Below are positions 38,634-50,066 of a stretch of 64,000 nucleotides of DNA, piece by piece. Origin of the DNA: Plantago major (taxonomy: Eukaryota; Streptophyta; Magnoliopsida; Lamiales; Plantaginaceae); the NCBI GenBank assembly GCA_026545765.1, contig JAIFAC010000118.1:1-64000 (forward strand). Direction: 5' to 3'. The position numbers were made by a program, and so were the translations under genes. Every line of letters starts with the position of its first letter. Position 1 is the stretch's first letter. The notes beneath the pieces were generated by a model that ran no database searches, had not been told where the DNA came from, and saw only the letters and a program-made list of their open reading frames with translations.

Positions 38634-39187
38634 TTAGCTCCTTGATAGTTCCATTAACCCAAGACTATGTTTCAAGGTTAGGAATCTACTTTCTTGCAGA
38701 GGCTTTGTGAAGATATCTGCAAGTTGATCTACAATACCAATCTTCAGTATCTCAATATTGCCTTTTTCTACATGATCTCTAATGAAGTGGTGTCTAACAT
38801 CAATGTGCTTTGTTCTAGCATGAAACTTAGGATTCTGAGTAATTGCAATAGCACTTGTGTTATCACAGAAAATGGGAGTTTTCACTTCATTAATGTCATA
38901 GTATCTGAGTTGTTATTGTATCCACAATATATGTGAAGCACAACACCCAACAACAATATATTCTGCCTCTGTAGTTGATGTGGCAATTTAGTTTTGTTTC
39001 TTGCTAAACCGTGATATTAGTCTAGCACCAAGGAATTGACACGTTCCTGAGGTACTTTTCCTATCAAGCATTTATCCAGCATAGTTGGCATCAGAATAGC
39101 CAACCAAACTCATTCCACTATCTTTTGGATACCATAATCCAACTTCTACAGTACCTTTCACATACCTTAGAATTTTCATAGCAGCGT
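38634..39187 (-). pseudogene. pol: Element C: RNase H remnant ending at an inversion-type junction
   Basis: The minus strand encodes PIFCDNTSAIAITQNPKFH, TKHIDVRHHFIRDHV and QLADIFTKPL, the C-terminal part of copia RNase H. Similarity to B and E stops at about 39187, where plus-strand sequence of the extra gene (element D) starts. The rest of pol and all of gag are absent. Confidence 0.8.
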
Positions 39188-41950
39188 CTCCACCTCTCAA
39201 CAAGATATCTGAGACACCAATTATGCGAGTAGCACAAGTCTACGAGCAAGTACTTACTCGGGTAACTCGAAACTAAACTACACTTCTACTCGAGATATCT
39301 ACAAAAGTTTTGAAGCTCACTCAAAACTCTTTCTTTCGAGCTCAAAGCAGTGCAAGCGGGCTCCCGATGATGAGAAAAGGACTACTTCCCTTCTTCAAGC
39401 TCAAAACCCAAAGCATATTGATGCTTCAAGAAATGGCAAAGGCTAAGGTGCTCTGATCTCTCTAAAATATTGAGAATCAGATCAACTTGACGGGCACGAG
39501 CTCTTGACTTGGAGGCGTATGTCCATGCAATATTCCCTACCGAACATTACAGTTCGACTCTATTGCATAAGGATTTCTCCGAGAAGTGGCGCGAGAGTTT
39601 GATACAAGCCTTTGAGCAGGCGGATGGTGGACAAGATTACGGATGGCATTGAAGCGATTACGCCCAGACTACGCAATTTATACCTTACGAACAAGAAGAG
39701 GTTAATGGGGAAGATCACTATTCTGAAGTGATCAATCTTGTATCTGAAGATGATGAGGAGGAAGAGATAAGCAACGACTTTGATGAACCTCCATGACCAT
39801 CACCAAAGGATGACCTGACAAAAGGATGATGATGATGCCCACACCGGGGACGGAGGAATTTCACAAAGAAATCATGCCTCAAGCTGAAAAGCAAAGCGAG
39901 AGGAAAGCACGAAATCTCCGTCTCCATCTCCTCAAAGTCGACTCATCCATCTTCTAACAAAAGGTTATTCTTGAACAAGTAGTTGAGGATTACGAGAAAT
40001 CGCTCGAAATTGTTGAATACTCGATCGAGGCTTTCGGCTCGGACAAGCTGTTGGAAGAAGAACAACAACTCCATCTTCAATGGCGGACGGATAGCTAAAT
40101 CGAGACAAGCTTGACCGACTACAAGATCAATATCTGCAAGAGATGATTGCTTACTCGAGGTTAAAGAGCTACGGGATCTTTGTAAATGCCATCACCAAAG
40201 AACTAAATCTTGAAGAAGTATATAAAATTAAGCATGATGCTAAGTGCATCATCTTCAAAAGAAGTACCATCCTCCTCCCAAAAGGGAAGAAACCAATCTA
40301 CGAGATGGTTCTTTGGACTCGACCAATCGATGAGAATGTCGAGAGGATGAAGATCCTTTGGGCTAATTACTCGGATGATGAAGAAGACAAGACTTTGGCG
40401 AGCATCGCAATGAACATCTAAATTGTTTCACACTTGAAAAGAAGCGGTTGCTCACGAAACTTTCGACAAGCGCGAATGTCCACTCCCATGAATACATGAG
40501 CAGATGCAATCTTGGCTCATCGAAAAGGAGATGTCTTCCGGAACAAGGAAGTAATTGCCTCGTCCCCTACGAAATGAAAAAGTTCCTTTGAGCTCGTCAC
40601 TCGAGAACAACTAGCATAGTCATTGCTCGGAAAGATGCAGGAATGATAAGGGCGATGATCGTCTTTAGCTTAAAAAGCTTTCCAAGAGGCAAGTTACCTT
40701 CTTTGGAAGCAGATGCCATCCTAGGCCCATTGGCGAGCTCAGCGATAAGGACAATGGACTTATCAAGCAAAATCGAGAGCTCAAAGCCGAACTTGAAGTT
40801 GGTCACCTTTGCCAATTATTTGCAAGGGCATTTTAACTCTCTCTGATTCTTTTATGAGGCATCGACTGACAATGACTAAGGGAAAGAGTGTACAAATGGA
40901 CCTCAAAGTCGGGGAATGGGAAGAAGGAGAAAACAAGAAGAAATCTCTGGTAGTGCGGCTCGAGAGGAAGAAGAAACATGAAAACTTCCCCACCACTCAG
41001 AATCAATGAACCCTCCTCAAGCCAAGCTGCTTTGCAAATAGTAGCTGCTTCCCAGAAACCTACTGAAGGAACTACAATGATAACAAGGGCCATGGAACAA
41101 AAACCTCCAAGGAGAAGACAAGTTAAAGGGATTGATGAATCTTCTGAAGAAAAAGAAGAAGGCCAAATCAAGTCCCTGGGCAATGAAGAAGGCTGCAAAA
41201 CTCTCACAAGATTTAATCTTGATGATGATGAGGAAACTGATGAAGATGAAGCTCCTCTTCACAGAAAAAGGAAAATTGAAAGCTGGCGGGCCCATGCGCA
41301 AAGCCCTAGCTAAAACACCCTCTGAAATACCAAGTCTATCCGGTGGTTCTTCAGCAACAACCCCGAAATTGAGGCGGAGAAGAGCAGTGAGAGATGAGCA
41401 AAGAAAAATCGACTTCCACTCGGGCGAAGAAGCGAAATAGAGTATGTGAAGAATGACAATGATTCCTCTGTCTCTGAGTGCATCAATCGGAAAAATGGCT
41501 ATTGGATTACGGAACTTAAGCATCTCTTGGTAAATTCAAGATTTCGAACGATCCATAAACAACTTATGGCATGGAGAAAAGATAAGCCAACCTTGATCAA
41601 CACCAATCACATTAAAGCTGGTTGGATTTTGAAGTTGTCGAAGCTGAAGCCATGAGAAAGGACCTCTCGATGAATGTCCATATGGAAAGCGGATGATGTG
41701 CGCGAGTGCGAATATCACGAGCAGAACAAGAGCAAGACTTCATTTGTGGAACCACATGGTCGTTCTATCTAGCGAAGATCAATACAAGGGTGACATCGGA
41801 TATCATGGATTATCTCTGAATACTTCAAGCTTCGGATATCGAATAGAGCATGCACGGAAGTGGGGAAAGTATACGTGGGTCAAACATTTTGTCGAAGAAT
41901 CCTACCAAAACCAACAAAGAGGTGCGTGGATTTGCGGAGACCTTTGAGAT
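39188..41950 (+). pseudogene. Element D: C-terminal half of the extra 3' gene
   Basis: Segments match B and C in order: an intron-bearing start (39188-39350), a segment with the FEPDxxxY-less acidic run and Asp tract (39700-39850), a coiled coil (40143-40850), the acidic stretch with KKKKA and DDDEETDEDEAPLHRKRK-type residues (40978-41313), and the conserved C-terminal domain with LMAWRKDKPTLINTNH (41446-41950). Function unknown. Heavily broken. Confidence 0.6.
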
Positions 41951-42402
41951 GCTCGTCGAACACTTCTCTATGATTATTACGATGACATCAAAGGTTTGGA
42001 GATAGGAAATTTGCGGTGATCCACGAAATCTTGTTGAAGACTTGAAGAGTTGAAGACTTGAAGACTAGTCTATTAGGATGTTTACTTGGAGTTTGGTTAC
42101 TCCTGTTGTCCTAATTTACTATGTATTTTTTTTTTATTTTTGCTGACTGAGCTAAATTGTTTTATGTATTGAAGTTATCTGTAATCTTTCTTTGTAACAT
42201 ATCTGATGAACTTACTCTCAGATATTATTCTATAAAGATAACTTGTCGAAAGATCACACCTTGTGATTTGGTTGATGTTTACTTTACGCATAATTGAATG
42301 AATTGGAAAATCATGAGAAATGATTAAGTGTTGGATTGATCACTCATCCAGATTTGTAATAGGTCAGATAGTCATCGTTGACTGATCAAAAAGGGGGAAA
42401 TT
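41951..42402 (+). other. 3' non-coding region and polypurine tract of element D
   Basis: No open frame. The last bases (42386-42402) are AAAAAGGGGGAAATT, an intact-looking polypurine tract directly before the LTR. Corresponding non-coding stretches are 16384-16740 (C) and 20311-20700 (B). Confidence 0.7.
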
Positions 42403-42841
42403 TGTTAGGAAATTTGTTAGATATTTAGTTAGAAATATCTGTTTAGATTTTGATCAGCAACATGATGACTTATCTTAATCTCGAAGGTGATTAGTACTCT
42501 TGGTTCATTTGAACATTGTAAAGAGGAAACCACTAAGTATGATAGTCTAGCTAATCTTGTATAGGATGATAGGTCTCAAAATGTAATTTTTTATTTCATG
42601 AAGAGAAGACCAAGAAGAAGACATCCAAGCAGAACAAGTTCAACGACATTGAAGATTTGAAGACTGCACAAGATTAAAAGCTTTCTGAGATACCTTGGCG
42701 AGATATCTTGAAGACATGAATAGTTTTAAACAAAGCGTGTCACAAGAGATATCGAGAAATAAAGGTCAATCTGAAAACAAGGAAAGTGTCGAAGATATCT
42801 ATTCTCGATACCTTGAGCTTTAACCACATTTAGAAGAAGAA

Positions 42842-42920
<79 letters not shown>

Positions 42921-44112
42921 AAACAAAGTTGTTTCAATAAAAGTGGTATCGAAAATAAAGATAAGAGCGTGCAAAGAATCGAGAAATCAGTCAAGGTTGT
43001 CTACGATACTGAAGCATAGTTCCGTTGGCACTCTGAGGACAAAAGTATACTACAATGCATTAAATGCATGGGCGAGAGATGTCGAGCGAAACAGCGGTAA
43101 CGGTAACGAAGAAGAAGACAAACCTTTCTGATACTATACGAGATATCAATAGTTTGAATTTGATTTAAACTATGGATACTATTCAAATGGCACTCAAATT
43201 CATCTATAAATATCAACACTTAGACTGCTTGAGAAGATACACTACACAACCTGAAGAACTTACACTGAACACCTTGAACTCCATAAACACGTTGAATATC
43301 TTAATCTCTCAAGCAGACTACTTACTCTCAAAGCTTTATGTTGCGACCAAAGCTCCTGATCTTAAGTAGTACTAAAGTTCTAAGTGTCCTGATCCTAAAC
43401 AAGCACAACTATACGTGAAAGAGTTGAATTGAAAGATCAAGTATACGAGATTCATTCTCTAGAACATTTATCTAAGACTTGGGTCGATAAAAGAACAAGA
43501 TACCATACATTGAAAAGTGTATTAAGTATACTTGATTCACGAGCTATCGATTAGCGAAAAGTTATTAAAGAAGCTCATCGACAACTCGAACCAAAACAAC
43601 ACCATCCTGGCGTGGAGTACGAAGTACTTAGTTTGAGAAACTAAGGAATAACTCAAGGTTATTGAGCAAGAAGTACTTAGCTTGGGAAGCTAGGAATAGC
43701 TCAAAAGTTTTACGAGTCTGAAGTACTTGGCATGGCCAGGGAACAACTCGAGAGAACATTTGGTTGGGAACCATTTGTTTAAGGAATCTTAGAATAGGAT
43801 TTTTGTAAGGTGACCTCAATTATCTATTCTAGTGAATTCTAGGTCTTTGGAAGACCGAAGTGGAGTAGTTGGAGGATTCATACCTCCGGATACCACTATA
43901 CTTGTGTTATTTACTTTTACGTACTTACATTTTAGCAACACACACACACTTTATCATTTACGCACTTATCTATCTTAAGTCTTCCGCGCTCTGAATCTAA
44001 GTATCAGATATCTACACAGATATCTGAGAAATAGTTTTAATCGACAAAAGTTTTAAAAGACTATTCCCCCCCCCCCCTCTAGTCTTTTACTTTGCCGTTA
44101 TCTGGACCAACA
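42403..44112 (+). repeat. 3' LTR of element D
   Basis: TGTTAGGAAA...ACCAACA, 1.71 kb, directly after the PPT. TATAAATATC near 43205-43212 is the likely U3 promoter. An AT run (42842-42917) and a poly-C run (44066-44078) lie inside. Confidence 0.9.
42842..42917. repeat. (AT)n expansion inside the D LTR
   Basis: About 36 AT units with one interruption, at the LTR position corresponding to the B 5' LTR expansion. E has only about five units here (56292-56300). Confidence 0.9.
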
Positions 44113-44161
44113 GTATGACATTTTAAGTATACACAATTTTATTGAATATGATATCAATGCT

Positions 44162-47104
44162 TGATGAGGCGTATTTTGACACCTCATTTAACCCTTTTTA
44201 CCATCTTTTTATTAGTTGTGTTTTGTATATGCTTTGTGTTGTTTCTTGTGTTTTGTGTGTTTCCACCTTGTATCCAGGTTTTAGGTGTTTTCGTGAAGAA
44301 CAATGAGGCTAAAATGGTGTATTTTATTGCATTACATGAAGATCAAAAGTTCCAAGGTCTCAAAGGTGGTGGAACATGGAGTGCGACGGTCGAAACGGAT
44401 GTGCATTTGAAGTTCGGATGAAGTTTTTACGGCCGTTTAAGTGAAAACTTGCGAAAGTAGAACTACATTGGAGCGGTCTAGCGATTTTGGGCATAACTTC
44501 TTCACACAATGTCGGATTGACCTCAAATCGGCGGCCACGCGAAGATATGACAAAGAGGAATCTGATGGTGAAGGTGGAGAAGCAGGCGATCGCCTGCTGC
44601 GTTCAGTTCAAGATCTGGCGTTACTTCTTCCAATTTTGCATTTTTAACTCCAGATTTTGTAATTCAAACATCACTTTTTCATTTTCAAACAATATTGGGG
44701 AGTATTTTGAGAGGTCTAGGGTTACAAGAATCATCCATCAGATTGAAGTTAGAGTCTTGGTTAACCATTTAGCTGAAGATTTATTCGTGTAAACATACTA
44801 TTCACCATTGTTGATCAATTGGAGCTCAGTAATTCTTCATAATCGGTAATTATGTATCTTTTCTGATTTCTTGCTTCTTGGCTATGTTTATGCTTATGAT
44901 TATCATATCTCTTGCCTGTGACAACATGAGTATGACTAGTTAAATATCCCCTATGGGTTGGTGGTGAAATCTTGAGCATGCTAGTATAGAACTTTGGATG
45001 AAAATACATTGTTGTTTTGTTGTTGAATTCTTGCGAATCGTTTATTAGTTCAATGTCTTAGCAATCGTTTCTTAATACCCAAAATCCACAAGAGGGATTC
45101 GCACCCTCAAGGTTACTTACGATTTAAGCCCAAAATCGAAGAACAAAGAAGAACAGACAAGAACCTGCAGAATCGCACTCTGCGGCCCAGAAGCATCTCT
45201 GCGTCGTAGTAGAGTGTCTGATTTCTTCCGGGCCATTTTCCTGGCCTGTCAGGCTAGAGCCCGCCTTCCTAAACCTTCCTTAATGATCAATGGCGGCCAG
45301 AGCACGGATTCTCAAGCATAAATAAGACCTTAGCGGTCGCATAATTCTACACCACTCATAAGCGGCTCTCACGAGAGAACGATTTTCGAAGAAGTGAAAC
45401 CATAGAAGCTGCACGAAGACATCAGAGACTAAGCTTCTTCTTCTTCTTGTTTTCTTTCTTGCTTTTCGATTTCTGTCTAGTATTACTATGAGTAGCTAAC
45501 TTTCTCTTGTAAAGGCGAACCGTCGTAACTCTTCTTTTACTACTTCTTTATATACCGTGATATATTAATGAAATAGTTTTAAAACGTAATTGCGTACTTG
45601 TTCTTTATTAATCCGAGCTCTTAGCGTGGAAATCCTTACTAACTTCGACTTGGTAATGGACTTTATATTATCTGTGTGATTTATGCGAAAGCGTGACGAG
45701 ATAGTGTGTTCATTGACTGATGAGTCGGTTTTACACCGTCTCATTTGGTCTTTTTTACTGTCTTACTGTCGTCCTTAAGTATAGTTTTTATTAGTTTTCC
45801 TAGAGTATTTTTACTTGTTTTGTTCTTTGTGTGTTTTGTAGGTATTTGGATAAACCGCATTAATTGGAGGCAAAAAGGGTGCATTTTATATGCATCTACA
45901 TGATATGGAGTTCCAATGCTTTGAACGGATGCTAGAAGTGGAGTGGGAAGGCCAAAAATACCAAAGTTGGAGTCAAAACGCAGTTCCGAGCGAACCAGGG
46001 TGCTTGGCGTACGCTAGATACAGCTCGCCTCCAGTGCTTCTTGGCGTCACATGATACATTTTCTCAGACGTGCCATTTCTAATTCTTTCCTAATTCGTTT
46101 CTTTTTGTTTCTATTAGTTAGTACAAAACACAATTAGATACATATTCTATTTTACATCTTTTTGCCCTCAACCTAGAACTTTTCCAAGGTAATTACCTAC
46201 CTATTACTGGAGGTAATTGAACCGTTATTTCTTGTAATCGACGATTGATATTTGTTTGGGAGCAAATCTACATACTTTTCTACCGATTGAATTCAAGATT
46301 CTTCAGTATTTACCTAGGGTTCGTGACACAATTTGGTAAAATCTGTATCAACTCATGATTCTTGGTATTTAGTTATTGATTATGTTTATTATGTGTTTGT
46401 ATATGATATTGATTATGCCTATGCATATCATGAGTAGCTAAACACCCAATTATGGGGTGGTGATGGACTCAATACATGCTAGTTAGGGTTTATGCAATTC
46501 AATAACATGTAAGATGCAATTTACTCTGTGCCATTTTGATTAAATGCGCATGTAGTTATGCTTATTAAGTTTTACCCCCAAAATCACCAAGGGATTATGT
46601 AATCTGATTTATCCACCAAAACGTCTAGAGATTGCTAATCCATTGGTTAGATTCTTCTGATAACTACATTAGCTTATTAATTGTAGCTTAATGAAATTGA
46701 CGCCTTCACTAATGCTATATGTTTTGTAGATTAATAAGTTAGATCATTTTCATAGTCCTTCGTACCTTATCTGATATAAGGTGTCTATCTAGAGATCTAG
46801 AAGTGTAATAATCGTTAGGACGTGTCCCAGTGATAATTAGAGTAAATCGACATCGTTATTGTTACATGTTTCCTGCTAGCTAGCTTGATTTCTATCACCA
46901 CACCATAATTCCCTCTCATATATTCGTCTTACAAGCTAATCTGTTTTCTAGTTAGTCAGCATGATTGTTAGAGTATCATTCTGCTACCGAAGCAAACCAA
47001 CCTTTACTACTTTTTATACTGTTATTATTATTAAAGCGTAACTCGGCTAGTTAAGTCCTTAGAGACCGACCTCGGGGTTAACTTCTTTGTTAGAGCGTAG
47101 GATC
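44162..47104 (+). repeat. Region H: cluster of Ty3/gypsy (Tat/Athila-like) LTR pieces
   Basis: Two related starts are seen: TGATGAGGCG (44162) and TGATGAGTCGG (45718). Each is followed by a short inverted repeat and a T-rich leader with a GTGTGTTTTGTAGGT-type phrase. Internal phrases ATGAGTAGCTAAAC...GGGTGGTGATGGA (46430-46480) and ATGAGTATGACTAG...GGTTGGTGGTGAAA (44925-44970) show the two are homologous. A third U3-like piece with a TATA-like CATAAATAAG (about 45318) begins near 45120. No coding domain is present. Class is inferred from LTR-start style only. Confidence 0.5.
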
Positions 47105-47891
47105 TGGATTGGTACTTAGAACAAGAACAATAGACAATGTTGACAACAATGTTGTTCGACAATGTCTTCAACACAATAAACAATAGGCGTGGATGAATAT
47201 GAATGAAATTTCTATTACCAAGACAATATATAAATATGTTGGCGGTACTTTAGGAAAAATATCTCTTGACGGGAAGAGTAGATCTAATCAACTAGGTTTA
47301 ATACAATCACGGATGATTGATTAAACAACCAAAACTAACCTAGGCGAACTAACGGTAAAAAGCTATTCTAGGTCGATGTTTGAAAGAGTTATTCAACAAT
47401 GAATACTCTTAGACAAACTCCAAAGCTAACGAGAAAACAAGAAGCCTAAATTCTTTAATAAAATCTTGATAGACAACCAAAAAGGCCTCATGATTGCTCA
47501 ATTTGAATTCTTGTATATATACTTGAGATATCGGCGACTTCCATCCAGTCGAAAGCGATAGGATCTCGGCAAAGGCAATTTCCTTTTCTTGTTTTCCATA
47601 TTTTGATTCTTCATAAAATATATTCCTTCTTGCTTTCACCACAAGTTGTTCTTTTCCTTAAATCATCTCTTGTTAGATTTGTAAATACTTCCGATCAGTT
47701 TCTGTCAGTGCTTTGTTCTTGATGTCATTTGCAATGTTATATCTTCAATGTTATGCGACATTGAATTCTATCACATCACGATGTTATACAACATTGGTAG
47801 TCCTGACTTCACAAACAACAACAACAAACACAAACTTGGAACTAATTATTGAAAGACAAGATTATCAAAACCTGATCGTCTTGCACTTTCA
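47105..47891 (-). repeat. Probable 3' LTR of element F
   Basis: On the minus strand it starts TGAAAGTGCAAG directly after GGGGAGAT and probably ends ...CCAATCCA, about 790 bp. A TATATATAC box (47510-47522) fits a U3 promoter. Edges are inferred because no partner LTR is in the window. Confidence 0.5.
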
Positions 47892-48231
47892 ATCTCCCCA
47901 TAATCTTAGTCTTTCCTCACAAAACAAAACAAGAGGTTAGTAGAAACATAACTAAGAACAACTTAAGAGCTAATCTCCCCCTTAACCAGACAGCTAAGAT
48001 AATCTCCCCCTTAATCAGGCAGCTAAGATATGCTCTAGAGTATTTAAGATATTCTGAGACAGAAATGAATAGAAATTGTTGATCTTGAAACAAATTTAAA
48101 AATTTCAAGTATCTATTCTCCCCTTTTGTGAGAGGAAAGAAAAGACACTAAGTGCTTGAACTTGATTGTTGGAAATCTGCTCATCAAGTCCTTTGATGTG
48201 CTCCGAATCGACTTGTCACGATTAGTTAGAA
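47892..48231 (-). other. Polypurine-rich 3' region of element F
   Basis: On the minus strand there are several purine runs: AAAAGGGGAGAATA (about 48116-48130), AAGGGGGAGATT twice (near 47975 and 48008) and GGGGAGAT at the LTR border. Otherwise no coding sequence. Confidence 0.6.
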
Positions 48232-50066
48232 TTACTGAGAAAGAGTTTCAATGCTGGGGATCAATGTTGAGCCAACATTGGAGCGTTGAGCAGCAGCCAC
48301 AGAACTTTCTGTTGCATCAGCATTGCCTGTAGGAAGAGGAATATTCTCCTCCACATCCATGTCCACAGGAACTTGAGATCCACCATGGAAGATCACAGAT
48401 CTGTCATGTGTTTCAATGATTGCTTGGTAGTGTGATGGATTTGAAGTTGGAATGATAGACATCATTGGCTTTGACCTCAATACCTACTGTTGAAGAATTT
48501 GCAAAGATGGTGGATGGGAGAATCAAATGGCCTCTGATCCCTCTATTCTTGGAATTCTCTAGGTGCTTGAGAATTCTTTCTCCCAATTGACCTGTAGCCC
48601 ATTTTGATCTGTAGAGCAACATGGCGCCTCTTATTGAAGCTTGTTGTTGTTGGAAGATGGCGACCCGGTTATGCAATGAGATCTGGCAAACGAGACTAGA
48701 GAACAACAATATTTCAAGTCCAAAGTCCCACTAGGCCGAGATTGTAGTTTTCTGCAGTTAGCTCCTAGCAATCTCATCCATGAATTACCTCTCTGAGGTC
48801 TCAACCTCATCCCTATTTCTATGCGACCTGATTGATATCCTTAGAATTCGAAAAATACATCACCCTAAGATACACACGGTGATGTTTACCATGCCCTTCA
48901 ACACCAAAATTCTCGGATAAATGTGCATAGAATTCTTTGATGATTTCGGAACAAAGCGACATATTGGGTAACATCATGATAGAGGTTCCTTTTCTTGGAT
49001 AAGCAACTAAGTTATACTCTTCAAATGATTCCTCTTTGATTACCTTTTCAACATCCATTGCATTATTTTTGATTTTCCCATATTTTCTAAGTTCTTGTGA
49101 CATAGAATAAATGGGAGACTGCATCTTCATCCCAATCAGAACCATCTACATAAACAGGTTCAGAGGGTAGATCATTTACCTCAGGATCTTCAATTTGTTC
49201 TTCTACAAGAATGACATCCTCATCATCAAGTGATTCATCTTCAGACTCTTCCTCTGCTTCAGCCTCATAGTCTTCAGAGTCATCTGAGCTTTCATCAGCA
49301 TTGCCCAGACATTCTTCATTAATCATTGACTCATATCCTCAGAGTCATCTTCCGTTCAGCTCATAATCCTCCGGATCATCGAACTTTCATCATTCACTTC
49401 ATTGTTATTATCATGAGCAGTCGATGTTGAAACAACATCCTCATCTACATTCATAGGGTCGCTTTTAGTTTTCTCTTAGTCATCTGACTTCCAATCTTCC
49501 ACAACAACTGGTTCAGTAGTAAGCTCGTTTGCGGGCTTCTCAAATGTCCAGAGTGCATGTTGGCTGGTTCTCATCACCGTTCAGGCCATCAGTAGCCTTT
49601 TCCTCTATTTTGTCAGCTTGTTGCACATCATCCTTCTCAGCAGATGAAGGGTTTTGGGGTTCTCTCGGATCGCATGTTGAACTTGATTTGTTCGACATCT
49701 TTCCTATCATCCTCCATGGGAGTATCTTTCTCTACCCCCATTGGGCTTTCATCATCATCCCTCAGATCCTCTGGCAGTTCGACCGGTGCAGTTCCCAAAT
49801 TAACAAGGGTTTACTGACAAAATGAGAGGGTTTGATGGAGAAGACTCGGTTTGGGGTTTTCGGGTTGAGTAGGTGATGTTGGATATGGAGATGGTGGTTT
49901 TAGTCTTGGAGATGGGAATTTTCAACACCTCTTCGATCCCTCACTTAGCTCATAGGCGGAATCTCGAAATCGGCGGTTACGCACGGATGGGGAGAGGGTA
50001 TGCTTGCTCCCCCTCAGGTGTTTGCAACGAAAATCCGGGGAAGACGGGTTTTTTTGGAGAAGGCAT
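48232..50066 (-). pseudogene. Element F: 3' gene in the env-like position
   Basis: The probable start is the ATG at 50066-50064, giving MPSPKKPVFPG. A basic then acidic N-terminal part follows; the strongly acidic segment is 49326-49087 (DSEDYEAEAEEESEDES). At 49145-48819 the phrase IIKEFYAHLSENF...VYLRV resembles the putative plant transposon protein domain, and 48709-48413 continues with GAMLLYRSKWATGQLGERIL and LILPSTIFA. A low-complexity tail ends near 48232. No transmembrane segment or signal peptide was noticed. The domain order parallels the extra gene of family S. Function unknown. Confidence 0.6.

Larger units (their letters stand above)
39188..44112 (+). mobile_element. Element D: Ty1/copia (family S) fossil, 3' end only
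   Basis: Plus-strand remnant holding the C-terminal half of the extra gene (39188-41950), non-coding sequence, PPT and a full 3' LTR (42403-44112). It starts abruptly inside an exon-like part homologous to B 23480-23520. GTATG follows the LTR on the right. Gag, pol and the 5' LTR are missing. The coding part is heavily broken as read and is rich in CAG/CTG-related differences. Confidence 0.85.

Noticed and set aside
48232-50066. 3' gene of F as a true envelope glycoprotein
   Set aside because: No signal peptide, transmembrane segment or Cys pattern; a strongly acidic soluble composition argues against it.
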